The notes under the pieces were generated by a model. That model ran no database searches, was not told the origin of the DNA, and worked only from the letters and a program-made list of their open reading frames with translations. Source: Sphingobacterium sp. UBA7855 (GTDB lineage: Bacteria; Bacteroidota; Bacteroidia; Sphingobacteriales; Sphingobacteriaceae). Taken from it: a DNA stretch of 64,000 bases. Location: positions 121,090 through 185,089 of the forward strand of contig DLST01000015.1 of the NCBI GenBank assembly GCA_002500745.1, written 5' to 3'. This document shows positions 8,612 to 17,011 of the stretch, in pieces. Positions within the stretch are counted from its first letter, which is position 1. Every line of letters begins with the position of its first letter. A program made the position numbers and the translations under genes.

Positions 8612-10294
8612 ATGAAAAAATATATTTCCATAGCCACCTTATCCGTAGCCTTACTGCTATCCGGATGCACCAAATTGGATCAAGAATTTTATAGTTCGGT
8701 CACACCGGACACCTTTTTTAAAAGTGAAAAAGACATCAAAGCCGCCTTATTCAGACCATTTACCCATGCCAAATGGTATATGGGCGAAGACCGCTGGCGC
8801 TTGCAGGAATACACAGCCGACAATTTTGCCATCACCACCAAAGGGCGGCACTGGTATAATGGGGGCGAGAATGAGCGCTACCATTACCACCGTTGGACGG
8901 CGGACGACAACTGGGTCTGGGGCAGCTGGCGCGGCACGCTGATGGGGGTTGCCTTGGCGCTTGATGCGAAAAGCGACCTGAGCAAACTGGACTATAGCAA
9001 ATTTACACTTACGGAAGAACGTAAAGCAGCAGACCTGGCCCAACTGGATGCCTTGATCGCCTATTTCTATCTGCGCGGGCTGGATTATTTTGGCGGTATG
9101 CCTATTTTCGAATCCCTAGATCAAGAATCCCTTCCGCGCAATAGCGATCAGGAGCTCTTTGCCCATATCGAGAAGCTGCTCAAAGCCGCTATCGAGAACC
9201 TACCGGCAAAGAAGGCTGGCGACAGAGAAGAGGGGGCTATCCGCAAAGCTGCCGCTGCAGCCATGCTGGCACAGCTCTATTTCAATGCAGAGGCCTATAT
9301 CGGGAAGTCCATGTACGCAGAAAGCCAAAAGTTGGCTCAGGATATTGTCAATAAAGTTTATGGCGACTACAGCTTGGATACCAAATGGAACGGCGTACAT
9401 GGATTTAAAAACAATGAGTCGCCCGAGATGATTTGGTCTATGCCGTCAGAATTCAAGATGCTGGAGTACAATTGGTTTTATGCAGATTTCTACCATTACA
9501 ACACCAGGCAGTTCTTTGCCCAAGATATGGGCGGCAACAATGGCGCCCACCTAACTCCATCCAAGAAACCCAACGGCTCCCTTTACGCAGCAGACTTTAA
9601 GCTAGGTTCACCTTTTGAAACTTTCGACCAAGGCGATCTCCGCAAAGCACCCTATGTCTACCACGGCACAGACCAATACGAAGGTATGTTTATCGTAGGC
9701 CCCCATAAGACCCCTAGCGGCGAGGCCATTGTTGGGGGTGAAGAATATAAAGATAAGCCCCTGGACTTTGTCGACCAAGTCGGCCGCTTTTCAGAAGTTG
9801 GACCTGGGAAAAAATACAGTTCCATCGACCAGCTGCCCTCAAAGATGTCCGAAGGCGAGGAAAACACCGGTATACGTTTGGTGAAGGTACCTATCCCAAA
9901 TCTTGCCAACAATACCTTGCGTTGGGGTGCAGATATGCCGATTATCAGACTGTCTGAAATATACTATATGCTTGCCGAATGTGAATTCAGGTTAGGAAAT
10001 AAGGAAAAAGCTGCAGCACTATTCAATACCGTCCGAAAACGGAATTTTGCACAAGAGCAGGATCCGAATCCCGTAACTGTAGCCAATATTGACAAGTACC
10101 GTATTTTGGATGAATGGAGTATTGAATTTTTAGGCGAAGGACGCCGGCGTACCGATTTGATCCGATGGAAAGCATTCACCACAGAAAAATGGTGGGATCA
10201 TAATCCAAGTACTTCGGCCCATCTGAATCGTTTTCCCGTACCCAATCAGGCCATTGCCGGCAACAATAGTCTGACACAAAATCCAGGTTATTAA
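8612..10294 (+). CDS. SusD/RagB-family outer-membrane lipoprotein
   Basis: The protein has 560 residues. A lipoprotein signal ends in LLLSGC (Cys at about 19), followed by TKLDQEFYSSVTPDTFFKSE, the usual SusD opening. The helical TPR-like core includes the RGLDYFGGMPIF region. The C-terminal third has MPIIRLSEIYYMLAECEFRLGN and ILDEWSIEFLGEGRRRTDLIRW, both hallmark SusD segments. It acts on the cell surface as the lid and binding partner of the SusC-like channel encoded just upstream. A clear terminator follows. Confidence 0.95.
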   Translation: MKKYISIATLSVALLLSGCTKLDQEFYSSVTPDTFFKSEKDIKAALFRPFTHAKWYMGEDRWRLQEYTADNFAITTKGRHWYNGGENERYHYHRWTADDNWVWGSWRGTLMGVALALDAKSDLSKLDYSKFTLTEERKAADLAQLDALIAYFYLRGLDYFGGMPIFESLDQESLPRNSDQELFAHIEKLLKAAIENLPAKKAGDREEGAIRKAAAAAMLAQLYFNAEAYIGKSMYAESQKLAQDIVNKVYGDYSLDTKWNGVHGFKNNESPEMIWSMPSEFKMLEYNWFYADFYHYNTRQFFAQDMGGNNGAHLTPSKKPNGSLYAADFKLGSPFETFDQGDLRKAPYVYHGTDQYEGMFIVGPHKTPSGEAIVGGEEYKDKPLDFVDQVGRFSEVGPGKKYSSIDQLPSKMSEGEENTGIRLVKVPIPNLANNTLRWGADMPIIRLSEIYYMLAECEFRLGNKEKAAALFNTVRKRNFAQEQDPNPVTVANIDKYRILDEWSIEFLGEGRRRTDLIRWKAFTTEKWWDHNPSTSAHLNRFPVPNQAIAGNNSLTQNPGY

Positions 10295-10322
10295 AGAGCG
10301 CAACGAATCGATTTAAACGAAT

Positions 10323-10358
10323 AGAGCCCAGTCTGATTTAGTAAACAGGCTGGGCTCT
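10323..10358 (+). terminator. Terminator after susD
   Basis: A 13-bp stem, AGAGCCCAGTCTG (10323-10335) with CAGGCTGGGCTCT (10346-10358), has one G-U pair. It is followed by TCAATTTT. It closes the susC-susD unit and separates it from the convergent pseudogene. Confidence 0.8.
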
Positions 10359-10405
10359 TCAATTTTACACTAAACCCTTGATCCAATCATTTTTGAGTTC
10401 TCAGC

Positions 10406-11816
10406 TTATTCAGTTCCTTGCATCTGTTGATACGTAAACAGCTGTGGATAATTTTTTGGAAGTTCAGTTGTCAGGTTATGCATTTGAAAATTATCATTTC
10501 TAATTCTGCCATCCGGATCCATGAGTACGTAGCACGGAATTCCGTTAAATTTAAATAATTCGCGTAATGCCCTATATTCATCGGCAGAAACCCGATAAGA
10601 TTCAAACATGCTATTTTTAGCAATATAGTCCTTATAAAACTCCATATCTGGAGTCCCTTCACTATCTGTTATAAAAACAAACGCCACATTCGGATTATCT
10701 TTGAGTTTTAGGCGTTTCCCCTGCGTTGATTCGATACCCGATCGGCAGGGACCGCACCACTGTGCCCAAAAGTCCACAACAACGACTTTACCACGATACT
10801 TATCTGTTATTTTTTTAAAAACAGAGGCGGCATCGGTTTGGGGTAGTACATAGCCGTTTCTGGACTTCCATTCACGGTCTGCCAGTCTGAGCGCTTCACC
10901 CTTTAAATCCTTGTTCGTCAATATGGCCCGCAACTGATCAGTAGTCTTTGCTATCGCGGCGGCATCGGCAGCACCATTTAATGCAGATTTTAATGTACGT
11001 AGTTTTGCAACTTCTGAGACCAACGTATTGGCTATAGTAGGGTTAGTTTTTCGATTTGCCGAATCCAATACAGAATAGAAGTCTTTTGGGCGTCGACCAT
11101 TTAAGGCATCACGACTAAATAGTGTCGAATACTCGAATCGGTTGATAAAGGTAGAAAATTCATTTTGTGTCAAAATAGCCGGATCATTAAGGTCTAAGCG
11201 CCCTATAAAATCACCGAATCCCATTCCGCAACAACCAGCTTTTTGTTTGCTGAAATAGTATTCTCTTTCAACATTTTTTCCAGACCTTGATAAAAGACGC
11301 GTGGATTCTTCCCCCAATTGAAATCTTTGAACTGCCGATTATCAGCAGCAAGCGGACCTTCATAACCTATTAGTTCTACATTTTGGTCTGTAGTCATTTT
11401 AAATCTTAAGGCTAGTGTTTGCCCGGGTTCGATATAAAAATCAAAGCGGTCATCTTTAAATCTAATATAAGCAAGCTCTGGGTTTGTCGCCAAATAACTT
11501 GCTTCAAAACGGCCATCCGGATAAATCTGTACAGTGGTAGGATAATCTTCACGGGTCAACTCATTACTGCTATAAATAATACCACTTGTAAATTCCAATG
11601 CAGGACTATAATCTTCGATAAATCCGATGATGCGCACAGTATCAAATTGAAAAAAATTCTTTTTATACGAAGCAAGGCTTTTTTTCACTTTAGCTTTACC
11701 CAACTGCTGCATTATCCATTCATTTGGATCGTCTGTCGGCATTTTTTCGGTAGATAATTGTGCCGTAGCACATGCTAAAAAGAAGAAAGAAAAAAAGAAA
11801 GTAATGACAACTTCAT
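10406..11816 (-). pseudogene. TlpA-like thioredoxin-fold protein, broken by two frame changes
   Basis: Three frames together give one protein. An ATG at 11816 starts a signal peptide (MKLSLLSFF) that leaves frame at an A7/T7 tract at 11790-11796. The continuing frame reads FFLACATAQLSTEKMPTDD and runs to a stop at 11203. The frame of the C-terminal half (10406 to about 11220) reads GDFIGRLDLNDPAIL, then a thioredoxin domain with VVDFWAQWCGPC. Compared with the intact relative at 17012, part of the region between the N-terminal beta domain and DLDLND appears to be missing, so the second change probably came with a deletion. The native product would be a secreted or periplasmic thiol-disulfide protein. 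A sequencing error could explain the T7 shift but less easily both. Confidence 0.7.
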
Positions 11817-12153
11817 AAATAAGACATTGGTTTCCATAAAGTTAATCATTTCAAGTGCATTTGCAATATAGATTACAGAAAACTTGAATTCAATTAAAGC
11901 CACGCCTTTTCGGAAATAGCGGATCAGTCTGAATTATTATACTATTTATCCTAGAATTGTAGGTGTAATGCAAGGCATAGAAAAAGGGCTACCATTAAAT
12001 GATAACCCTTCACAATATCTAAGGAAGAGAGTTATATTGCGGAATTGTATCCAGAACCAAGATAACCTAGTCTTCCTTTTTTATCTTTGATATACTTAAC
12101 GTATCTTTATCTCAAATTATAAAACCTATTACAAAGATACAACTTTTTTTAAA
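11817..12153. other. Intergenic region with hairpins and a candidate promoter
   Basis: AAGGAAGA (12021-12028) pairs with TCTTCCTT (12071-12078), and inside it GTTAT (12031-12035) pairs with ATAAC (12062-12066). A T6 run at 12077-12082 follows, the form of a large terminator or a small structured RNA. A second weaker stem lies at about 11985-12009. TATCTTTG at 12082-12089 fits the Bacteroidota -7 element for the gene at 12154. No gene is seen. Confidence 0.35.
12082..12089 (+). promoter_or_regulatory. Candidate -7 element for the HEPN-like gene
   Basis: TATCTTTG matches TAnnTTTG exactly and lies 65 bases before the ATG at 12154. No good -33 TTTG was found, so this is tentative. Confidence 0.35.
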
Positions 12154-13932
12154 ATGCAAGTAATCAATCACAAAAATAGTGAGCTTACAGTAACTCAACG
12201 CTTTTTCATTGAAAAAATTGTTGAAATGCTATATATGGGAACAATAGACTCCTATAGAGTCAGACTCCATAATCCATTAACGGTAATGGAAGAACTCCTC
12301 TATTGCTTGCAGGAATACAAGAATGGGAGAATAAAACATTTTCACACCATCAAAGCTAAGGAAGTAAAAAAATATGCCTTAATTGATGAATGTATACAAT
12401 CTCTTGCATTAGATCCCAACTATTTAAATTTCGGAAGTATATCACAAAAATATCTAAATACTATATTTAAAAATATAGATGAACACAATTATCTTAAAGT
12501 AATTTCGTGCCTCAATGTGCTAAAAAAAGAAAATGAACACTATTTATCCAATATAATTGCGGGGTTAAAACAATTAATTGCTATAAATGAAAATTCAATG
12601 GAGGTATTGGAGAGGATTGATGTCACATTAAATATCTTATTGAGCCAATTAATAGCTATTGGTTACTCTAAAGGTTATCTTTATAAAATTGCATACGGCA
12701 TCTTTGTAAATGCTCTTACTCAGGATGAAGTGTTTGACACACATTTTGATCTTTTTGAACAAAAAATAAACCACCCACCTAAGGAATTTACCGTTATATT
12801 CAGAATGGATACGACAACTAAGGTATACGATGCGATTACTGATATTGTGTCGGAAGGATTTCAATTAGAAGATACCATTCAAGGAATAGAACTGACAGCT
12901 AATCGCCGTGGCGAATTCAATAACTTTAATTCCCAACACCCAAATAGAAAATTCCTAAAATGCATTGTGACTGCTACAGATTATTTATCTGCCTTAAAAA
13001 GGGCTAGAAGTATACTATCCGAATACTTAGATGTAATAAATCTTGGGCTATCTGATGAGTATCTAAATATTCATAACCGTGTTCTAGTTGTCGATAACCA
13101 TAATCCTGCGGCTGGGGCATTCCAAAACAATGTCAACATTTTAGATGGAAAGTATAAAGCCGCAATGGATCATTATCAGCAGTTTACGAGTAAAATGCCT
13201 GTAATATTGAATAACACTTCAATCTCGAATGAGACGAAAGATAAAATTAAATCTGCTGTTAGATATTTAAGACTCGGGAACCAATCAACTGAAGTAGAAC
13301 ATAAGTTTATAAACTATTGGATAGGACTCGAATATCTTTTTTCAAACTATGAAGGTCAAAATACGATTAATAGAATAAAAGATCATTTTATAAATGCACA
13401 CGCTAGAGCTTATGTCAAACGAAATTGCTTTGCCCTTCTAAAAGATATAAATCAACTGAGTACAGAAGACAAAGAAAAGATCCCAGCCTTCACCAATGAA
13501 TTAAATAATTTCCTCAATACTGAACTATATGCACAAATCGATTCACAATTATCAACCCAATATCCATTATTGAGCTATAGGACCAAGAAATTGAGTATGT
13601 GGTTTAATCAAAATGGTGGGAGATTATCAGCAACAAAATATCTCGCCAAACATAAAGTAAACCTTGAAATACACTTTACCAGAATATACCGCCTACGAAA
13701 CGAAATAATTCATGACGCAGCAACCAATACAAACAACGAACATATAGCTTCCAATTTAAGATATTATTTAACGTTCATTCTAAATGAAATAATTGATTAC
13801 CTGCATACCTACGATGTGTCAATTGAAGACTATTTCATATCAAATGAGATCGAAATAGGAAATATCGAACTTGAGGGAAATCTACTTTCTGATATTTTTA
13901 ATATCAATTGTTCTCTCGATTTTATAAACTAA
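12154..13932 (+). CDS. HEPN-domain protein, ApeA-like, possible defence RNase
   Basis: The protein has 592 residues, is soluble and mostly helical, with no signal peptide or membrane segment. Near the C-terminus the sequence IYRLRNEIIHDA carries R-x4-H (Arg515, His520), the catalytic signature of HEPN RNases. It sits in a helix followed by a second helix (residues 530-555), as in ApeA-like HEPN domains that end long proteins of abortive-infection type. EHKFINYWIGLEYLF around residues 380-395 is another recognisable helix of the same kind. The N-terminal two thirds is not recognised. Its low GC contrasts with the susCD region and suggests acquisition. It is a single gene with its own promoter-like and terminator elements. 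Phage defence is an inference from the HEPN motif and setting. Confidence 0.65.
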   Translation: MQVINHKNSELTVTQRFFIEKIVEMLYMGTIDSYRVRLHNPLTVMEELLYCLQEYKNGRIKHFHTIKAKEVKKYALIDECIQSLALDPNYLNFGSISQKYLNTIFKNIDEHNYLKVISCLNVLKKENEHYLSNIIAGLKQLIAINENSMEVLERIDVTLNILLSQLIAIGYSKGYLYKIAYGIFVNALTQDEVFDTHFDLFEQKINHPPKEFTVIFRMDTTTKVYDAITDIVSEGFQLEDTIQGIELTANRRGEFNNFNSQHPNRKFLKCIVTATDYLSALKRARSILSEYLDVINLGLSDEYLNIHNRVLVVDNHNPAAGAFQNNVNILDGKYKAAMDHYQQFTSKMPVILNNTSISNETKDKIKSAVRYLRLGNQSTEVEHKFINYWIGLEYLFSNYEGQNTINRIKDHFINAHARAYVKRNCFALLKDINQLSTEDKEKIPAFTNELNNFLNTELYAQIDSQLSTQYPLLSYRTKKLSMWFNQNGGRLSATKYLAKHKVNLEIHFTRIYRLRNEIIHDAATNTNNEHIASNLRYYLTFILNEIIDYLHTYDVSIEDYFISNEIEIGNIELEGNLLSDIFNINCSLDFIN

Positions 13933-14015
13933 AAGCATTAACAATAAAACTAAAAACGATCTGTCAAATAATTAATTACTCTGTAGTTCTAGCCGACATC
14001 GCTAACATTAATTAT

Positions 14016-14078
14016 CCAGTTTGAAGCATACCTAAATCTAGAGAAGCGTCTTAATTAGTTAGAGCGCTTTATTATTAA
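14016..14078 (+). repeat. Intergenic repeat module, copy 1
   Basis: About 62 bases from CCAGTTTGAAGCATACC to GAGCGCTTTATTATTAA match 38749-38810 at roughly three quarters of positions. Each copy contains an imperfect palindrome with AAGCG and GCGCTT arms. Each stands shortly after an AT-rich accessory gene (HEPN-like here, HTH protein there) and is followed by a second, T-tailed terminator. It is a shared 3' element that may have travelled with accessory cargo. Confidence 0.5.
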
Positions 14079-14114
14079 CGATAAGATTTTTCATAATTAA
14101 GATTTATAAAGTTG

Positions 14115-14150
14115 CTCCCCTTTTATCAGCGACGAAAGGGGAGTTTTTTT
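14115..14150 (+). terminator. Strong intrinsic terminator
   Basis: CTCCCCTTT (14115-14123) pairs with AAAGGGGAG (14135-14143), then T7 (14144-14150). It lies 180 bases after the HEPN-like gene. The right arm plus T-run (GGGGAGTTTTTTT) recurs near 27115, 38900 and 44351. Confidence 0.85.
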
Positions 14151-14276
14151 AAGCATAGATCATCTTTAAAATGAAAAAGCCACTCCCTTTAAGAAATGGC
14201 TCAAATAAATATCTATAAACTTTAAAAGTATTTGATTACAGCTTTTCGATCTCTTCGATAGAAAGACCGGTGCCTT
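14141..14276. repeat. Rpn 3'-end repeat, copy 1
   Basis: This segment, from the T-run of the terminator through the last codons of the Rpn pseudogene, is nearly identical to 27116-27253. The two copies share the downstream terminator, an AT-rich spacer and the coding end GTGLSIEEIEKL. The second copy is all that remains of another Rpn gene. Confidence 0.8.
14178..14201 (-). terminator. Terminator of the Rpn-type gene
   Basis: On the minus strand AGCCA and TGGCT arms enclose about 14 bases and are followed by TTTTTCATTTT. The same hairpin stands after the Rpn remnant at 27160-27185 and a close relative after the CapD-like gene at 44390-44413. Confidence 0.6.
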
Positions 14277-15276
14277 TAGCAATATCAGCAATAGGTAAAC
14301 CCATTTTCTTAAACTCCAGTGCAATGGCAATAGCTTCCTCGCGCTTGCCTTTTTCAATGCCTTTCTGAATTCCCTTTTTTTCAGCCTTATCTAATAAATA
14401 TTCTTGAGTACCCATAGTATCGCTCCTTCCTATTTTTGTTTTTATTTCGTTTTCAGACTTAGATAAATTGCATACAAAAAGCAATTTATCGATCTCTCCT
14501 CTGCCATTGAGAACTAATCATTGAGGAAATATACTCAAAACTTCCTCATTATCAAAACTTACATAATAAGTTAGGAACCGTAATGAGCATGGCTCATTAC
14601 AGCATCATTTCCTATTAAAAAAATTAAATCAATGATAATCATATAGCCCCTGGCGAGTGCCTTTATCCATGTCCCTTTTCATCATTTCATCATAGAGATC
14701 ATGCTTTATTTCTTTCAATCCCTCATCGGTCACTTTCTTGTTTAATATGGCCATAAGTGCGGTTAGGACTATGACAGAAAATGGGTTCTCATTGGCTCTT
14801 AATAATGACTCATCCTGATGGAGGATCTTGTAACTGTTAAAGTCGTAGCGCAATGATGTTCCCATAAATTCCTGGGTGAAGACCTCCGGCCGATAACCTT
14901 TGTTGTCATCTGCCAAGATCGCAATAGCTGTAATTGGCACTTTGTAACGATCCCATATCCGATAAAAATAACGGAACATGCGTTCGGCCAGATCTCCTCT
15001 ACCCTTATTGCTCTGTATCTCCACATGAAACAGCACAAACTGTTCGCTACCATCCTTTAAGAAAACTTTTACGAGCTTATCTACATAACGGACTCCCTTG
15101 CTATTACTTTCTGGAGGGAATAATTGCTCAAACTCTTTGTCCAGATAATCGAAGGGTTTGCTCAAATCAAAAATAGCATCAGCATTCGGAAAAATAAATC
15201 GTAAAAAATGCGAAAATGTCTGCTCCAGGATAGATTTGCACAAGGGATCATCTACCCGCTTTGTTCTTTTGCTCAT
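14236..15276 (-). pseudogene. Rpn-family recombination-promoting nuclease/transposase (PD-(D/E)XK), interrupted
   Basis: The frame from 15276 starts MSKRTKRVDDPLCKSILEQTF and shows the family core: FDYLDKEFEQLFP, then LVKVFLKDGSEQFVLFHVEIQS (PD-(D/E)XK motif with E in HVEIQ) and ERMFRYFYRIWDRY. It ends at a TGA at 14629-14631 that belongs to a 60-bp insertion. Skipping the insertion restores GLYDYLTYYVSFDNEEVLSIF in the same frame. A further in-frame TGA at 14518-14520 follows, and then the usual tail: MGTQEYLLDKAEKKG, a KGIEKGKREEAIAIAL repeat and GLSIEEIEKL. The family is known from RpnA-E of E. coli. This copy is inactive unless the stops are read through. A -7 element lies at 15303-15310. 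Confidence 0.85.
14574..14633. repeat. 60-bp palindromic insertion inside the Rpn pseudogene
   Basis: Removing these 60 bases rejoins the Rpn reading frame exactly (GAT TAT C then TAACTTAT), so they look inserted. They contain a perfect 9-3-9 palindrome, GTAATGAGC-ATG-GCTCATTAC (14580-14600), with outer arms TAGGAA (14572-14577) and TTCCTA (14609-14614), and an A7 tract. The boundaries are uncertain by a few bases, and no other copy was found in the window. Confidence 0.6.
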
Positions 15277-15302
15277 CTTGATTTATCAACTGGTTAACAA
15301 CA

Positions 15303-15310
15303 CAAAGATA
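15303..15310 (-). promoter_or_regulatory. -7 promoter element of the Rpn-type gene
   Basis: The minus strand reads TATCTTTG, an exact TAnnTTTG match, 27 bases before the ATG at 15276. An AT-rich upstream stretch covers the -33 region without a perfect TTTG. Confidence 0.5.
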
Positions 15311-15656
15311 GCAAATAATAATAAAAAACTAATATATTTAGTATTTCAACTTAAAAAGAAACATTTTGAGTACGGTTGAATATACATCATGCAAAAAGGG
15401 TTATTTAATGAAAATAGTTACATGTGGCCACAGTATTGTTAGCATGCGCGAGAAAATCGCTTGGGATATACCAAATACAAATTCAACCTTACCAATTATA
15501 GATTACAAGCTCAGGTGAACTTGACATTTTGTATTATTGTATTCATTAAATAAAGAGCTTGCACGTCTTCAGATTCGATATGATGCGTGTATCCGCTGCA
15601 AATAATTTAGTTCTTAAGTTAAATAATGGATTGTTTAAAAGTATAAACATATTTTT
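15311..15656. other. Intergenic region with one very short open frame
   Basis: This is AT-rich DNA between the divergent Rpn pseudogene and the unknown gene at 15657. A 36-codon frame at 15408-15518 (starts MKIVTCGHSIVSMREK) is open on the plus strand but has no recognised relative, RBS or partner; it could be a fragment. Nothing else is seen. Confidence 0.3.
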
Positions 15657-16661
15657 ATGAGTGGAATTAAACAGAGCGAGTTAATCAAATTAGTTGGGTT
15701 AGCCTCAACAGACACCTCTTTGGTACAGTTTTTTGAACGTCATGGTTTAGGAAAGTTGCCAAAAACAATCACTAGCAATCAAGGGACAAAAAGCATTATT
15801 TGTAAATCATTGAATATATCATTTTGGTTTGCTTACGATATTACTAATGATCATTTTCAACCCCCAATTAGTCCCCGTAACGACAATTATAAATTTATAG
15901 CTTACTTATCCAGCATCATTTTTACGCATAGAGAACATTCTGTTAAACATCCTGATCCCAAACCTAAAGATTTTTGGGATGTACTCCCTCCACCGAGCGC
16001 ATCTCGGGAAGAAACAGAAATGGTAATGGGTCCCCCTGTGCATATTAACGATGATTCCTGGAGTTATAAATTGTCCATAGCGGAAGAAAAAAAACTAGTT
16101 TTGAACTATACCAAAAGTTCAAAAAATCAGCTATCCTATAATAGCTGGATATCAATACGTCAAGAGTCAGAAATTGTAAGCCGAGTTTTCTATGATCGCA
16201 AGAATGATTTTGAGAACTTTCCTTTTTTAAGACGAGCACACACTTCAATTATCAAATGGTTATTTGACAGCAGGTTTCTACAACTGAATGAGGATGTATA
16301 TCAGTTGCCCCTAAAAGGAGATGCCGAAACAATTTTGGATTTTGTTGAACATCACCTCAAGAATCATCTTTGGAAAAATCAACTGGTAGATATTGATCAG
16401 CTCTCCAGTTTTTTATATCATATTACAACAAATAGAATACTAAAAGATCCTGAAGGTAATCGTGTATCACTTTACATTCGCACCATCATATTAGAGATTT
16501 TAAATCAGGCTGAAGTTTTTGAACAGATTTATGAGCAGAATTTTAGCGCCACAGATCAGTTTTTAAATGATATTTTATTTGATGAAACCCTGTATAGCGA
16601 TATTTCTACCGTTTTAACGGAAAAATTTAAATTATTTCAAAGCTGGAAAGCATCTCGATGA
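15657..16661 (+). CDS. Protein of unknown function
   Basis: The protein has 334 residues, with no signal peptide or membrane segment. The N-terminal 90 residues (start MSGIKQSELIKLVGLAS, later SLNISFWFAYDI) and a Pro-rich link (DVLPPPSAS, GPPVHINDDSW) are followed by an aromatic, charged middle and a helical C-terminus (residues 225-330, FVEHHLKNHLWKNQLVDID). The opening, resembling a SUKH or immunity-type layout, suggests an orphan immunity-like protein, but no toxin is adjacent, so this is weak. Low GC matches the accessory stretch. A 9-bp hairpin overlaps its stop codon. Confidence 0.55.
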   Translation: MSGIKQSELIKLVGLASTDTSLVQFFERHGLGKLPKTITSNQGTKSIICKSLNISFWFAYDITNDHFQPPISPRNDNYKFIAYLSSIIFTHREHSVKHPDPKPKDFWDVLPPPSASREETEMVMGPPVHINDDSWSYKLSIAEEKKLVLNYTKSSKNQLSYNSWISIRQESEIVSRVFYDRKNDFENFPFLRRAHTSIIKWLFDSRFLQLNEDVYQLPLKGDAETILDFVEHHLKNHLWKNQLVDIDQLSSFLYHITTNRILKDPEGNRVSLYIRTIILEILNQAEVFEQIYEQNFSATDQFLNDILFDETLYSDISTVLTEKFKLFQSWKASR

Positions 16662-16668
16662 TGCTTTC
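16646..16668 (+). terminator. Hairpin over the stop codon
   Basis: GAAAGCATC (16646-16654) and GATGCTTTC (16660-16668) pair perfectly around a 5-base loop. No T-tract follows, so termination is not certain. Confidence 0.4.
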
Positions 16669-17011
16669 TAGCCCTCCTTCCATATTGCCTTTCTCTTTGC
16701 CTACGTTATCAACTTTTTTCAAAAGGATACTCATATCGAAGTTGATGAGTATAGACGAAAATAAATAATCACATCTATAATAGATTTGAGCGATTATAAC
16801 TATCTTTAAAATTATAAAAGATTAAAAATTATATAGCTAGTTTACTCAAATCGCAAAAAATATGCAATTTAATAGTATTATCGATGTTGAGACATGAGAC
16901 CCTAACTGGACAAAATGGAGAACCCGCTTTATATTGGTGCTGAAGGAACACGTTTTGAGTGGAATGTTAAAAAAATATCCTCTAAATAATCTCCATATCA
17001 TGGATAATCGA
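16669..17011. other. Intergenic, no feature recognised
   Basis: AT-rich sequence upstream of the TlpA-like gene. TATCTTTA near 16800 is a near-match to a -7 element but is far from the start. No RNA gene or open frame is supported. Confidence 0.4.

Noticed and set aside
8724..9431. Long frames in the SusD and SusC genes on other frames and strand
   Set aside because: They are shadows of well-defined SusC/SusD coding sequence with biased codons.
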